Below, piece by piece: positions 1-6,138 of a stretch of 6,716 nt of DNA. The notes beneath the pieces are model-generated. The model was not told the origin of the DNA. It searched no databases and saw only the letters and a program-made list of their open reading frames with translations. Numbering within the stretch: position 1 is the first letter of the stretch; each line of letters starts with the position of its first letter. This DNA is from JBGCDD01 sp045105075 (GTDB taxonomy: Bacteria; Pseudomonadota; Alphaproteobacteria; Rhodobacterales; Rhodobacteraceae). Both the position numbers and the translations under genes were made by a program. The stretch covers positions 1 to 6,716 of the forward strand of contig JBGCDD010000104.1 in the NCBI GenBank assembly GCA_045105075.1. Direction: 5' to 3'.

Positions 1-1
1 G

Positions 2-526
2 GCGCCCGGTGAGGGCTGGCAATATGTCAGCATCGACACGCACGTGGTGGGCATGATCCTGCGCGGCGCCACCGGGCGCAGTATCCCGGATTTGCTGAGC
101 GAAAAAATCATTGCTCCGCTCGCGCCGGAACGGGCCGGGCACTATTTGACCGACGGCGCGGGCGTGGCTTTTGTGTTGGGCGGGCTGAACCTGACCACGC
201 GCGACTACGCGCGTTTTGGTCAAATGATCGCGCAAAATGGCCGCGTTGGCGAGCAGCAGATTGTGCCCGCCGAATGGGTCGCGGCATCCACCGCGGCCTC
301 GGCCCCGACCAAGCCCGGCAACATCGGCTATGGCTATCAATGGTGGATCCCTGTCGGCGCTACACCGGGAGAGTTCCTTGGGCGCGGGATCTACGGGCAG
401 TACCTTTACATTGATCAAACCCGCAACGTGGTCATCGTCAGCACCGCCGCAGACCGCAACTTTCGCGGAGCAGGCATTCACGCCGGCAACATCGCCATGC
501 TGCGCGACATCGCAAACGCATTGTGA
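2..526 (+). CDS. Beta-lactamase-fold serine hydrolase, C-terminal part (truncated by window edge)
   Basis: This is the C-terminal 174 residues of a protein in the beta-lactamase/penicillin-binding family (PF00144 type, class C-like), open at the left edge in frame 2. Visible are a Tyr-Val-Ser at residues 8-10 of the fragment followed by IDTHVVGMIL, which fits the Tyr-x-Ser/Asn catalytic element and following helix of the family. A GYGYQWW stretch comes later, then GRGIYGQYLYID, which stands where the family's third active-site motif (KTG or HxG equivalent) is found. The catalytic Ser-x-x-Lys lies upstream of the window and cannot be checked. The layout resembles 6-aminohexanoate-dimer hydrolase and EstB-like esterases more than true beta-lactamases, so the substrate is unknown and antibiotic resistance should not be inferred. 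It ends in TGA 15 bases before the DUF2237 gene, which suggests co-transcription. Confidence 0.85.
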   Translation, partial: APGEGWQYVSIDTHVVGMILRGATGRSIPDLLSEKIIAPLAPERAGHYLTDGAGVAFVLGGLNLTTRDYARFGQMIAQNGRVGEQQIVPAEWVAASTAASAPTKPGNIGYGYQWWIPVGATPGEFLGRGIYGQYLYIDQTRNVVIVSTAADRNFRGAGIHAGNIAMLRDIANAL

Positions 527-541
527 CAGGAGAGAAAAACC

Positions 542-916
542 ATGGAACCCGAGGACAGCATCAACGTATTGGGCGCCGCCCTGTCGCCCTGTTCAAACGA
601 CCCTATTACGGGCTTTTTCCGCGATGGCCACTGCAACACCTGCGCCTCGGATCAGGGCAGTCACACAGTTTGTGCGGTCATGACAGCCGAATTTCTGGCC
701 TTTTCAAAATACGTTGGCAACGATTTGTCCACGCCCAGACCCGAATTCAACTTTGCCGGGCTAAAGGCGGGCGATCAATGGTGCCTGTGCGCCGGGCGGT
801 TTTTGCAAGCCCATGACGAAGGCTGTGCACCAAAAGTGAACCTTGACGCCACGCACCAACGCGCTTTGGATATCGTGCCGCTGGACGTGCTGGAAGAAAA
901 CCGGGTCCAAGCCTAG
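542..916 (+). CDS. DUF2237 family protein, cysteine-rich, function unknown
   Basis: A 124-residue soluble protein recognised as DUF2237 from its run of conserved blocks: NVLGAAL.PC, DPITGFFRDG, DQGSHTVCAVMT, EFLAFSK..GNDLSTPRPE, GLK.GD.WCLCA.R and ATH..AL..VPL. The length is normal for the family. Seven cysteines are present (17, 31, 34, 44, 81, 83, 95), including His30-Cys31-x2-Cys34 and Cys81-x-Cys83. This suggests metal or thiol chemistry, but the family has no established function. No signal peptide or membrane segment is visible. The start is set by a good ribosome binding site, AGGAGA at 528-533, eight bases before the ATG. It follows the serine hydrolase by 15 bases. Its stop codon interlocks with that of the convergent AEC transporter. 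Confidence 0.92.
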   Translation: MEPEDSINVLGAALSPCSNDPITGFFRDGHCNTCASDQGSHTVCAVMTAEFLAFSKYVGNDLSTPRPEFNFAGLKAGDQWCLCAGRFLQAHDEGCAPKVNLDATHQRALDIVPLDVLEENRVQA

Positions 917-1836
917 GACACCCAGGAAATCACAACCGGTACGGTCAGAATGCTGATCGCTGTCGAAAACAGGATGGCCGCCGACACCCGTTGCGGCGCA
1001 ACACGATAATGCTGGGCCAACATAAAGACGTTGCCCGCCACAGGCAACGCCGAGGCCGAAATCGCGACAATCGCGGTGAATGGATCGACAGGAAACAGAT
1101 AAAGCACACCAATGCCCACGAAGATCGGGTGCAACACCAGTTTGCAAAACGTCAGCCAGCCCGCGACTTGAATGCGCTCGGCGGATTTGCCGGCCAAAGA
1201 CGCGCCGATGGCAAAAAGCGCGCCGGGGGTCGCCGCGCCGCCCAGGATGGCCAAGAAATCGTTCATCGCCGACGGGATCGGCAAATCGAATGCAGACCAA
1301 ATCAACCCAAGCGAGATCGACACGATCATCGGATTGCGCACCAGCCCCAGGCCAATTGTGCGCAGCATATCAGGCGCCATGCGCCCGTCACGCGCCCCGT
1401 TGATCAAGATCACAATCAAGCTGGAAAAGATGATCAGATCCGTCGCCAGCATCAACATGATTGGGCCAATCGCTGCTTCTCCGAACAACAACGCAAACAT
1501 TGGCAGGCCCAGAAACCCAACATTGCCAATCACGGCACATTGGGCTTCGATCGCGGCGGTCGGCACGTCAAGATGGCGCAAAAAGGCCACCGCCGTCGCA
1601 ATACCGTACACAAACGCCGTGCCCCAAAGATAGCCGATCACCAAACGGCCATTGAACACTTCTGACATCTCGAGGTTGGCAGCAAAGCGAAACAACATCG
1701 CCGAAAGCGCGAAATAGAACACGAATTTGGTCAGATAAGCCGTCGCCTCGGGGGTGAAAAACCGGGTTCGACCGGCCCAGTACCCCAGACCGATGATCGC
1801 AAAAAACGGGAGGGTTTTCAAAAAGATCGCGAGCAT
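913..1836 (-). CDS. AEC-family (auxin efflux carrier type) transporter
   Basis: A polytopic inner-membrane permease of the auxin efflux carrier family (PF03547), 307 residues from the chosen ATG, which is usual. It starts MLAIFLKTLPFFAIIGLGYWAGR, the typical first membrane segment of the family. It also has the conserved GNVGFLGLP around residues 104-112, KLVLHP in the C-terminal half, and LPVAGNVFMLAQHY in the second discontinuous helix near the end. About ten hydrophobic segments can be read, in two five-helix halves. Bacterial relatives include malonate and other organic-acid carriers, but the substrate here cannot be told. The frame stays open upstream to a GTG at 1902, which would add 22 residues that look unlike the family. 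I therefore prefer the ATG at 1834-1836, although its ribosome binding site is weak. It is divergent from the pyruvyl transferase-like gene and stands alone on its strand. Confidence 0.88.
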   Translation of the reverse strand: MLAIFLKTLPFFAIIGLGYWAGRTRFFTPEATAYLTKFVFYFALSAMLFRFAANLEMSEVFNGRLVIGYLWGTAFVYGIATAVAFLRHLDVPTAAIEAQCAVIGNVGFLGLPMFALLFGEAAIGPIMLMLATDLIIFSSLIVILINGARDGRMAPDMLRTIGLGLVRNPMIVSISLGLIWSAFDLPIPSAMNDFLAILGGAATPGALFAIGASLAGKSAERIQVAGWLTFCKLVLHPIFVGIGVLYLFPVDPFTAIVAISASALPVAGNVFMLAQHYRVAPQRVSAAILFSTAISILTVPVVISWVS

Positions 1837-1913
1837 GCACAAAGGGGTACAAGCCTGCAAGCCCGGGTGCAACTGCTCTGGTTCCTTGGCGGGCTTATGC
1901 ACAGGACCTTGTG

Positions 1914-2654
1914 ATGTACGACACCGTTTTCATGCACCGCACCGCGACCACCAATGTCGGCGATTTGTGGTGCTCGCCCGGGCGGTACTTTGAGTTTGGC
2001 ACGCAATTCACCTGCGACATTGCGCAAACTGCGCCGCCCGCAAAACTGGCTGTTCTGGGCGGCGGTCAGGTGTTCAAAGAGTGCGCCGAGGCGGTCATTT
2101 ATCACACCGCCAACGTCAAACACCGGGTGATTTGGGGGGTTGGGATCTCGTCCGCCGATGCGGCCAGCATTGATTTTGATATTATGTCGCCCAGTTGTGC
2201 CATGGTCGGATCGCGCAATTGGCGCATCCCGGGCTGCGAATTCGTGCCTTGCGCCAGCGCCATGTCGCCGTTGTTTGACGCAGCTCCCGCCCCAACCCGC
2301 GATGTGGTTTTGTTCACCCACGCGCAAAAATCACGCGCCGTGCACCGCGAACTAGGGGTGCCGGAAATGTCGAACGTCGATGTCACAATGGAGGAGGCGA
2401 TCGCGTTTTTGGCCAGCGGCGAAACGGTTGTGACCAATTCCTATCACGGCACCTTTTGGGCCATGTGCCTGGGGCGCAAAGTGCTGTGCCTGCCATTTAG
2501 CCGTAAGTTTAGTGGTTTTCGCAGAGCCCCGGTCTTTGGCGAACCCAAAGGCTGGATAAAACAGCTGCATCTGGCCGAAGCGCACCCGGCAACGTTGCCC
2601 AAAGCACGGGCAAAAAACCAAGCCTTTTACGAAAAAGTACGCAACTTGATTTAG
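1914..2654 (+). CDS. Polysaccharide pyruvyl transferase family protein (short form)
   Basis: A 246-residue soluble protein with the marks of the polysaccharide pyruvyl transferase family (PF04230). TTNVGDLWCSPGRYF (residues 12-26) matches the N-terminal Asn-x-Gly-Asp element. LGGGQVF (48-54) and WGVGIS (74-79) follow, and TNSYHGTFWAMCLGRKV with Asn175-Ser176-Tyr177-His178-Gly179 is the conserved C-terminal His-Gly motif. Family members transfer pyruvate from phosphoenolpyruvate to sugars or act on related polymers. This one is short for the family and has no glycosyltransferase or export gene beside it, so its acceptor is unknown. The start is the ATG at 1914, seven bases after AGGA at 1903-1906. 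A GTG one codon upstream is less well spaced. The stop interlocks with that of mbfA. Confidence 0.82.
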   Translation: MYDTVFMHRTATTNVGDLWCSPGRYFEFGTQFTCDIAQTAPPAKLAVLGGGQVFKECAEAVIYHTANVKHRVIWGVGISSADAASIDFDIMSPSCAMVGSRNWRIPGCEFVPCASAMSPLFDAAPAPTRDVVLFTHAQKSRAVHRELGVPEMSNVDVTMEEAIAFLASGETVVTNSYHGTFWAMCLGRKVLCLPFSRKFSGFRRAPVFGEPKGWIKQLHLAEAHPATLPKARAKNQAFYEKVRNLI

Positions 2655-3625
2655 CCAGAGCCGATCAGGATGCCAGCCCCCAACACCAACGCACCACCCA
2701 GAACCACCTGAAAAGCGGCTCTGAAAAAGGGTGTTTGCATATATTTATTCTGAATCCACGCAATCGCCCAAAGCTCGACAAAGACGATCACAAATGCCAA
2801 GGCCGTTGCGGTCCAGAAATCCGGGATCAGATAAGGCAGCGCATGACCCAACCCGCCAAGCGTTGTCATGACGCCCGACGCAATGCCACGTTTGATCGGC
2901 GACCCCCGCCCCGAAAGCGAGCCGTCATCCGAAGCGGCTTCGGTGAAACCCATCGAGATACCAGCGCCGACCGAGGCCGCGACGCCGACCAAAAACGTGG
3001 TCCAGGTGTCTTGTGTGGCAAAAGCGGTGGCAAAAATCGGCGCCAGCGTGCTGACCGATCCATCCATCAAACCGGCCAATCCAGGCTGAACCCAGGTCAA
3101 GATGAACTGTCGACGCGATGTGGCGGTTTCCTCATCAAGACTGTCTGAGTCGAGATGTGCATCGCTTAATGTTTCGGCCGTGACCTGATGCCCGGCCTCA
3201 GCGGCGGCCAAGTCACCCAGAAGTTGACGAGTTGCAGCATCTTGGGTCAGTTTGGCCGCGTTCAGGTAAAACCGCTCGGCATCACGCTCCATCGCGGCGG
3301 CTTCTTCTCGGATCCGCTCAATACCCAGGTTTTCCACCAGCCAGATCGGACGCCGCGCATAGTAGCCAGCCACGTGTTCGCGCCGGATCAGGGGAATCAC
3401 GTCTCCGAACCGGGTTTTATGCAGATCGATCAGCCGCGCGCGGTGCTGGTCTTCTTCCGCTGCCATGCCTTCGAACAGTTTTGCACTGGCGGCAAAGTCA
3501 TCGCGCAGCATTTCGGCATAGCTTCGATAGATCCGCGCATCGTCCTCTTCCGACGAAATGGCCAGCGCCAGGATCTCCTGTTCATTTAGATCGCCAAACC
3601 GTTTGCGTTGGGTCAGGAATCGCAT
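2651..3625 (-). CDS. mbfA: MbfA-type iron exporter (rubrerythrin domain fused to VIT1/CCC1 membrane domain)
   Basis: A 324-residue membrane protein. Residues about 10-160 form a ferritin-like (rubrerythrin) domain. Its candidate iron ligands are Glu26, Glu58-x-x-His61, Glu113 and Glu143-x-x-His146, the spacing of a di-iron four-helix bundle. Residues about 170-324 form a VIT1/CCC1-type membrane domain starting FILTWVQPGLAGLMDG, with several hydrophobic helices. This architecture is that of MbfA of Bradyrhizobium and Agrobacterium, which exports iron from the cytoplasm and protects against iron and peroxide stress. Transport by this copy is inferred from the family. Two ATGs lie in tandem (3628 and 3625). 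GAGG is only two bases from the first and five from the second, so I choose the second. An Irr-type palindrome in the promoter fits the known iron control of the family. The tetR gene is divergent and the pyruvyl transferase gene convergent. Confidence 0.93.
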   Translation of the reverse strand: MRFLTQRKRFGDLNEQEILALAISSEEDDARIYRSYAEMLRDDFAASAKLFEGMAAEEDQHRARLIDLHKTRFGDVIPLIRREHVAGYYARRPIWLVENLGIERIREEAAAMERDAERFYLNAAKLTQDAATRQLLGDLAAAEAGHQVTAETLSDAHLDSDSLDEETATSRRQFILTWVQPGLAGLMDGSVSTLAPIFATAFATQDTWTTFLVGVAASVGAGISMGFTEAASDDGSLSGRGSPIKRGIASGVMTTLGGLGHALPYLIPDFWTATALAFVIVFVELWAIAWIQNKYMQTPFFRAAFQVVLGGALVLGAGILIGSG

Positions 3626-3636
3626 CATCGCCTCTT

Positions 3637-3655
3637 GTTTAGAATTATTCTAAAC
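3637..3655. promoter_or_regulatory. Iron control element (Irr-binding ICE motif) of mbfA
   Basis: A perfect palindrome GTTTAGAA-TTA-TTCTAAAC with 8-base arms and a 3-base centre. It matches the alphaproteobacterial iron control element, whose consensus is close to TTTAGAA-N3-TTCTAAA. It begins 11 bases upstream of the mbfA start and overlaps the last three bases of the -10 element, a position that would let bound Irr block transcription when iron is scarce. Site recognition is direct from the sequence. Irr itself is not in the window. Confidence 0.88.
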
Positions 3656-3680
3656 ATAGATGGTGAGGTCTGAAATGCAA
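3653..3680 (-). promoter_or_regulatory. Candidate sigma-70-type promoter of mbfA
   Basis: On the minus strand TTGCAT (3675-3680) and TATGTT (3653-3658) are separated by 16 bases. The -10 runs into the ICE palindrome and places the transcription start within it, about 20 bases before the start codon. It was recognised by eye and not tested. Confidence 0.5.
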
Positions 3681-3696
3681 CACGAGACACGTCGTG
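3681..3696. promoter_or_regulatory. Inverted repeat between mbfA and tetR promoters, candidate TetR operator
   Basis: CACGA-GACACG-TCGTG has two perfect 5-base arms around a 6-base centre. It lies directly upstream of the -35 of mbfA on one side and a few bases before the -35 of tetR on the other. TetR-family proteins often bind such repeats between divergent genes, so this is the best candidate operator. The arms are short and chance cannot be excluded. Confidence 0.35.
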
Positions 3697-3700
3697 CCTG

Positions 3701-3729
3701 TTGGAGAAACTTGGGTCTTTGGCTATGCT
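3701..3729 (+). promoter_or_regulatory. Candidate sigma-70-type promoter of tetR
   Basis: TTGGAG (3701-3706) and TATGCT (3724-3729) are separated by 17 bases. The expected transcript start, near 3736, falls upstream of the ATG at 3755 and downstream of the alternative start at 3701. It therefore supports the shorter reading of the regulator. Confidence 0.5.
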
Positions 3730-3754
3730 GGCAAGATCGCGCAACGGAGAGCCT

Positions 3755-4381
3755 ATGAACCAAGCAACTACGATATTGCGCACTGGACGAAAATTCGATC
3801 AGGTGCTCGCTGGCGCGCGTGAAGTTTTTATGAAGGACGGCTTTGAGGGCGCGAGTGTCGATGACATTGCCAAGGCCGCTGGCGTCTCGAAAGCGACGCT
3901 TTACAGTTATTTTCCTGACAAACGGCTGCTGTTCATCGAAGTCGCCACCACTGAATGCACGTTGATGGCCGATCGGGCGCTTAACCTGATAGACGATGCG
4001 CGGCCGCCGCGTGAGGTTTTGGTGATCGCCGCCCAACAGATTGTGTCGTTCCTTCTGTCAGATTTCGCACAACAGATTTTCCGAATCTGTCTGGCCGAGC
4101 GTGACCGGTTTCCCGAGTTGGGTGCCGCGTTTTATGCGGCAGGACCAGAAATGGGGCGAGCGCGGCTGAGCGAATATTTGGCCAAAGCCGTGGCCCGGAA
4201 CGAGCTGGCCATCGAAGACATCTCGATGGCCGCAGAACAGTTTTCCGAACTGTGCAAAGTCAGGCTCTGGACACGGGCCGTGTTTGGCATCCAACACAGT
4301 TTCAGCGACGCCGAAATTTCGGATGTCGTGCAGCATGCAGTGGATACATTTCTGGCGCGATTTGCGACAAAAACCGCCTAA
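3755..4381 (+). CDS. TetR/AcrR-family transcriptional regulator
   Basis: A 208-residue one-component repressor-type regulator. The N-terminal DNA-binding domain is clear: AREVFMKDGFEGASVDDIAKAAGVSKATLYSYFPDK at residues 21-56, with the helix-turn-helix at about 34-53. The rest is the helical ligand-binding and dimerisation region, which includes AERDRFPELGAAFY and resembles the C-terminal domain of AefR-like TetR proteins. The ligand cannot be predicted. The start is the ATG at 3755, with GGAG at 3746-3749 five bases before it. A longer reading from 3701 would add 18 residues lacking a binding site and overlapping the promoter. It is divergent from mbfA and convergent with the formaldehyde dehydrogenase gene. 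Likely targets are itself and possibly mbfA, through the inverted repeat between them. Confidence 0.9.
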   Translation: MNQATTILRTGRKFDQVLAGAREVFMKDGFEGASVDDIAKAAGVSKATLYSYFPDKRLLFIEVATTECTLMADRALNLIDDARPPREVLVIAAQQIVSFLLSDFAQQIFRICLAERDRFPELGAAFYAAGPEMGRARLSEYLAKAVARNELAIEDISMAAEQFSELCKVRLWTRAVFGIQHSFSDAEISDVVQHAVDTFLARFATKTA

Positions 4382-4399
4382 CTGGCTTTGACGCGGCCC

Positions 4400-4425
4400 G
4401 CCCATCATGGGCAGACTGCTTTTTT
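4400..4425 (+). terminator. Possible weak terminator between tetR and the convergent dehydrogenase gene
   Basis: GCCCATCATGGGC (4400-4412) is a 13-base near-perfect palindrome, followed after seven bases by six T residues (4420-4425). It sits in the short gap after tetR. The loop is tight and the T run is displaced, so it is a poor intrinsic terminator at best. Confidence 0.3.
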
Positions 4426-4428
4426 GGG

Positions 4429-5541
4429 TCAGTACAGCACCACAGAGCGGATCGATTCACCCGCGTGCATCAGATCGAAACCTTTGTTGATGTCATCCAG
4501 CCCCATTGTGTGGGTGATCATCGGATCAATCTCGATCTTGCCGTCCATGTACCAATCGACAATTTTAGGCACATCTGTTCGCCCCCGCGCACCACCAAAT
4601 GCCGTACCACGCCAACTGCGTCCGGTGACCAATTGGAACGGGCGCGTACTGATCTCGGCACCGGCCGGCGCGACCCCGATGATGATGCTTTCGCCCCAGC
4701 CTTTGTGGGCCGACTCCAGCGCGTCCCGCATCACCTGCACATTGCCGGTTGCATCAAACGTATAGTCCGCGCCGCCTTTGGTCAGATTTACGAGATAGGG
4801 CACCAAATCCCCTTCAACCTCTTTTGGGTTCACAAAATCAGTCATGCCAAACCGTGTGGCCATTTCAATCTTGTCGGGGTTCAAATCGACACCGACAATC
4901 TGATCAGCGCCTGCAAGCCGCAAGCCCTGGATAACGTTCAAACCGATGCCACCCAACCCAAACACGATCGCGCGGCTGCCAATTTCAACTTTGGCCGTAT
5001 TGATCACAGCGCCGATGCCCGTGGTCACACCGCACCCAATATAACAAACCTTATCGAAAGGTGCGTCAGAGCGGATCTTGGCCAGTGCAATCTCGGGCAA
5101 AACCGTATGATTCGAAAATGTCGAACAGCCCATGTAGTGCAGAATCGGGTCTCCATCGAGTGTGGAAAACCGGCTGGATCCATCGGGCATCAGCCCTTGG
5201 CCTTGCGTTTCGCGGATCGCCTGACACAGGTTCGTTTTGGGGTGCAGGCAATAATCACACGTGCGACATTCAGGTGTATAAAGCGGGATCACATGGTCCC
5301 CCGGTTTCAGGCTGGTCACCCCTGGCCCGACCTCAACCACAACACCGGCGCCTTCATGGCCCAAAATCGCTGGAAACATACCCTCAGGATCCGCACCCGA
5401 CAGAGTGAACTCGTCTGTGTGACAGATCCCGGTCGCCTTGATTTCAACCAGCACTTCGCCGGCGCGCGGGCCGTCGAGGTTGACGTCCATGATTTCCAGC
5501 GGTTTGCCCGCCATTACTGCTACAGCTGCACGTGTGCGCAT
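4429..5541 (-). CDS. frmA: S-(hydroxymethyl)glutathione dehydrogenase / class III alcohol dehydrogenase
   Basis: A 370-residue cytoplasmic zinc enzyme, full length for the family. It oxidises S-hydroxymethylglutathione, formed from formaldehyde and glutathione, to S-formylglutathione with NAD. The family also reduces S-nitrosoglutathione. Catalytic zinc ligands are Cys40 (GICHTDE), His62 (LGHEGAG) and Cys170 (GCGVTTGIGAV). Structural zinc ligands are Cys92, Cys95, Cys98 and Cys106. GQGLMPDGSSRF carries Arg124, the counterpart of the class III arginine that binds the glutathione carboxylate. The nucleotide site is VFGLGGIGLNVIQG followed by VGVDLN, whose Asp favours NAD. The ATG at 5539-5541 is chosen because GGGAGG lies about eight bases upstream and the protein then starts like its relatives. 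Ten extra in-frame residues upstream are not needed. No S-formylglutathione hydrolase gene is adjacent. Cytochrome c' lies upstream on the same strand. Confidence 0.95.
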   Translation of the reverse strand: MRTRAAVAVMAGKPLEIMDVNLDGPRAGEVLVEIKATGICHTDEFTLSGADPEGMFPAILGHEGAGVVVEVGPGVTSLKPGDHVIPLYTPECRTCDYCLHPKTNLCQAIRETQGQGLMPDGSSRFSTLDGDPILHYMGCSTFSNHTVLPEIALAKIRSDAPFDKVCYIGCGVTTGIGAVINTAKVEIGSRAIVFGLGGIGLNVIQGLRLAGADQIVGVDLNPDKIEMATRFGMTDFVNPKEVEGDLVPYLVNLTKGGADYTFDATGNVQVMRDALESAHKGWGESIIIGVAPAGAEISTRPFQLVTGRSWRGTAFGGARGRTDVPKIVDWYMDGKIEIDPMITHTMGLDDINKGFDLMHAGESIRSVVLY

Positions 5542-5551
5542 TGTGCGCCCT

Positions 5552-5566
5552 CCCATATTTGATGGG
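5552..5566 (-). promoter_or_regulatory. Small hairpin touching the dehydrogenase ribosome binding site
   Basis: On the minus strand CCCAT-CAAAT-ATGGG can form a 5-base-pair stem whose 3' arm supplies the first bases of the GGGAGG ribosome binding site. It could modulate initiation, but it is short and weak and may be chance. Confidence 0.2.
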
Positions 5567-5647
5567 GGCAAACTGATCTAACAATCCGGGCAATTCAACC
5601 ACTTGTTCCCAATCTTACGCCTGGGTTTTGCAAAAGAGAGCACTGGC

Positions 5648-6082
5648 TTAGTCCTTGCGATAAAGACGATGGCACGCCAGACACGCCTCGATCATGTCGG
5701 GCAGACTATTGCCCAATCGGTCAAGATTGCGCGTGTTCAGCCCGTTGGCCGCGTTTCGGGCAAGATCAGAGCGGGTTTTGAACGTATCCCAACTGTCCCA
5801 AATCGATGTGCGCGCATTTGACAATGGGTCCATCCGGTTGCGTCGAAACAGTCGCTTTAGATCACCAGTGAAGGAAATCAGTTGCTTGCGGGCCGCACTG
5901 GCCTGGCGCGCGTCAAACCTGACTGCACCGCTGATCATCTGGGTCAGCACATCCAGCGACTCTTTGGCGGCCACCATCGCATGCATGCGTTTTACCACAT
6001 ACTTGTCTTGTACATTTTCATGGGCCACCCCTGTGCTTGCCAGCAAAAGGACCACCAGAGTTATCAAACGCACGCGGATCAC
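5648..6082 (-). CDS. Cytochrome c' (class II periplasmic c-type cytochrome)
   Basis: A 144-residue exported haem protein. Residues 1-20 (IRVR followed by LITLVVLLLASTGVA) form a signal peptide with likely cleavage after Ala20, leaving about 124 residues. These form the amphipathic helices of the cytochrome c' four-helix bundle (PF01322). The haem attachment site Cys134-Leu-Ala-Cys-His138 is close to the C terminus, followed by RLYRKD, as is diagnostic of this class. Cytochromes c' bind nitric oxide and CO at five-coordinate haem and protect against nitrosative stress. A low-spin cytochrome c-556-type role is also possible. The GTG at 6080-6082 is chosen because GAGAGGGG lies about five bases upstream. 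A TTG at 6106 would give a less typical signal peptide. It precedes the glutathione-dependent dehydrogenase by 106 bases on the same strand and is divergent from imuB. Confidence 0.87.
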   Translation of the reverse strand: MIRVRLITLVVLLLASTGVAHENVQDKYVVKRMHAMVAAKESLDVLTQMISGAVRFDARQASAARKQLISFTGDLKRLFRRNRMDPLSNARTSIWDSWDTFKTRSDLARNAANGLNTRNLDRLGNSLPDMIEACLACHRLYRKD

Positions 6083-6123
6083 TGACGCCCCTCTCGACTC
6101 AACCAAACGACTCGGACTATACA

Positions 6124-6138
6124 GAACAAAGTATGAAC
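6124..6138. promoter_or_regulatory. LexA (SOS) box upstream of imuB
   Basis: GAAC-AAAGTAT-GAAC is an exact direct repeat with 7-base spacing. This is the established LexA operator of alphaproteobacteria (GTTC-N7-GTTC on the other strand). It is 19 bases before the imuB start and directly follows TATACA (6118-6123), a possible -10 with no clear -35. Occupancy by LexA would block imuB transcription until DNA damage. The site also lies within the leader or promoter of the divergent cytochrome c' gene. Confidence 0.87.

Noticed and set aside
1..526. Antibiotic resistance beta-lactamase
   Set aside because: The visible motifs fit the broad esterase/amide-hydrolase branch of the fold, and the nucleophile region is outside the window.
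991..1665. A 224-codon plus-strand open frame
   Set aside because: It is antisense to the AEC transporter, and its translation is dominated by Arg, His and Gln, typical of a shadow frame.
1850..1874. Repeated CAAGCC and a CCCGGG palindrome between the AEC and pyruvyl transferase genes
   Set aside because: The elements are too short and common in sequence of this composition, with no matching known operator.
1837..1902. N-terminal extension of the AEC transporter from a GTG at 1902
   Set aside because: The extra 22 residues are unlike the family, which starts right at the first membrane helix. The true start remains slightly uncertain because neither site has a strong ribosome binding site.
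4252..5562. A 436-codon open frame on the plus strand, longer than the annotated dehydrogenase opposite it
   Set aside because: Its translation resembles no family and is rich in scattered His, Arg and Cys. The opposite strand encodes an unmistakable class III alcohol dehydrogenase with all zinc ligands. The open frame is a by-product of codon bias.
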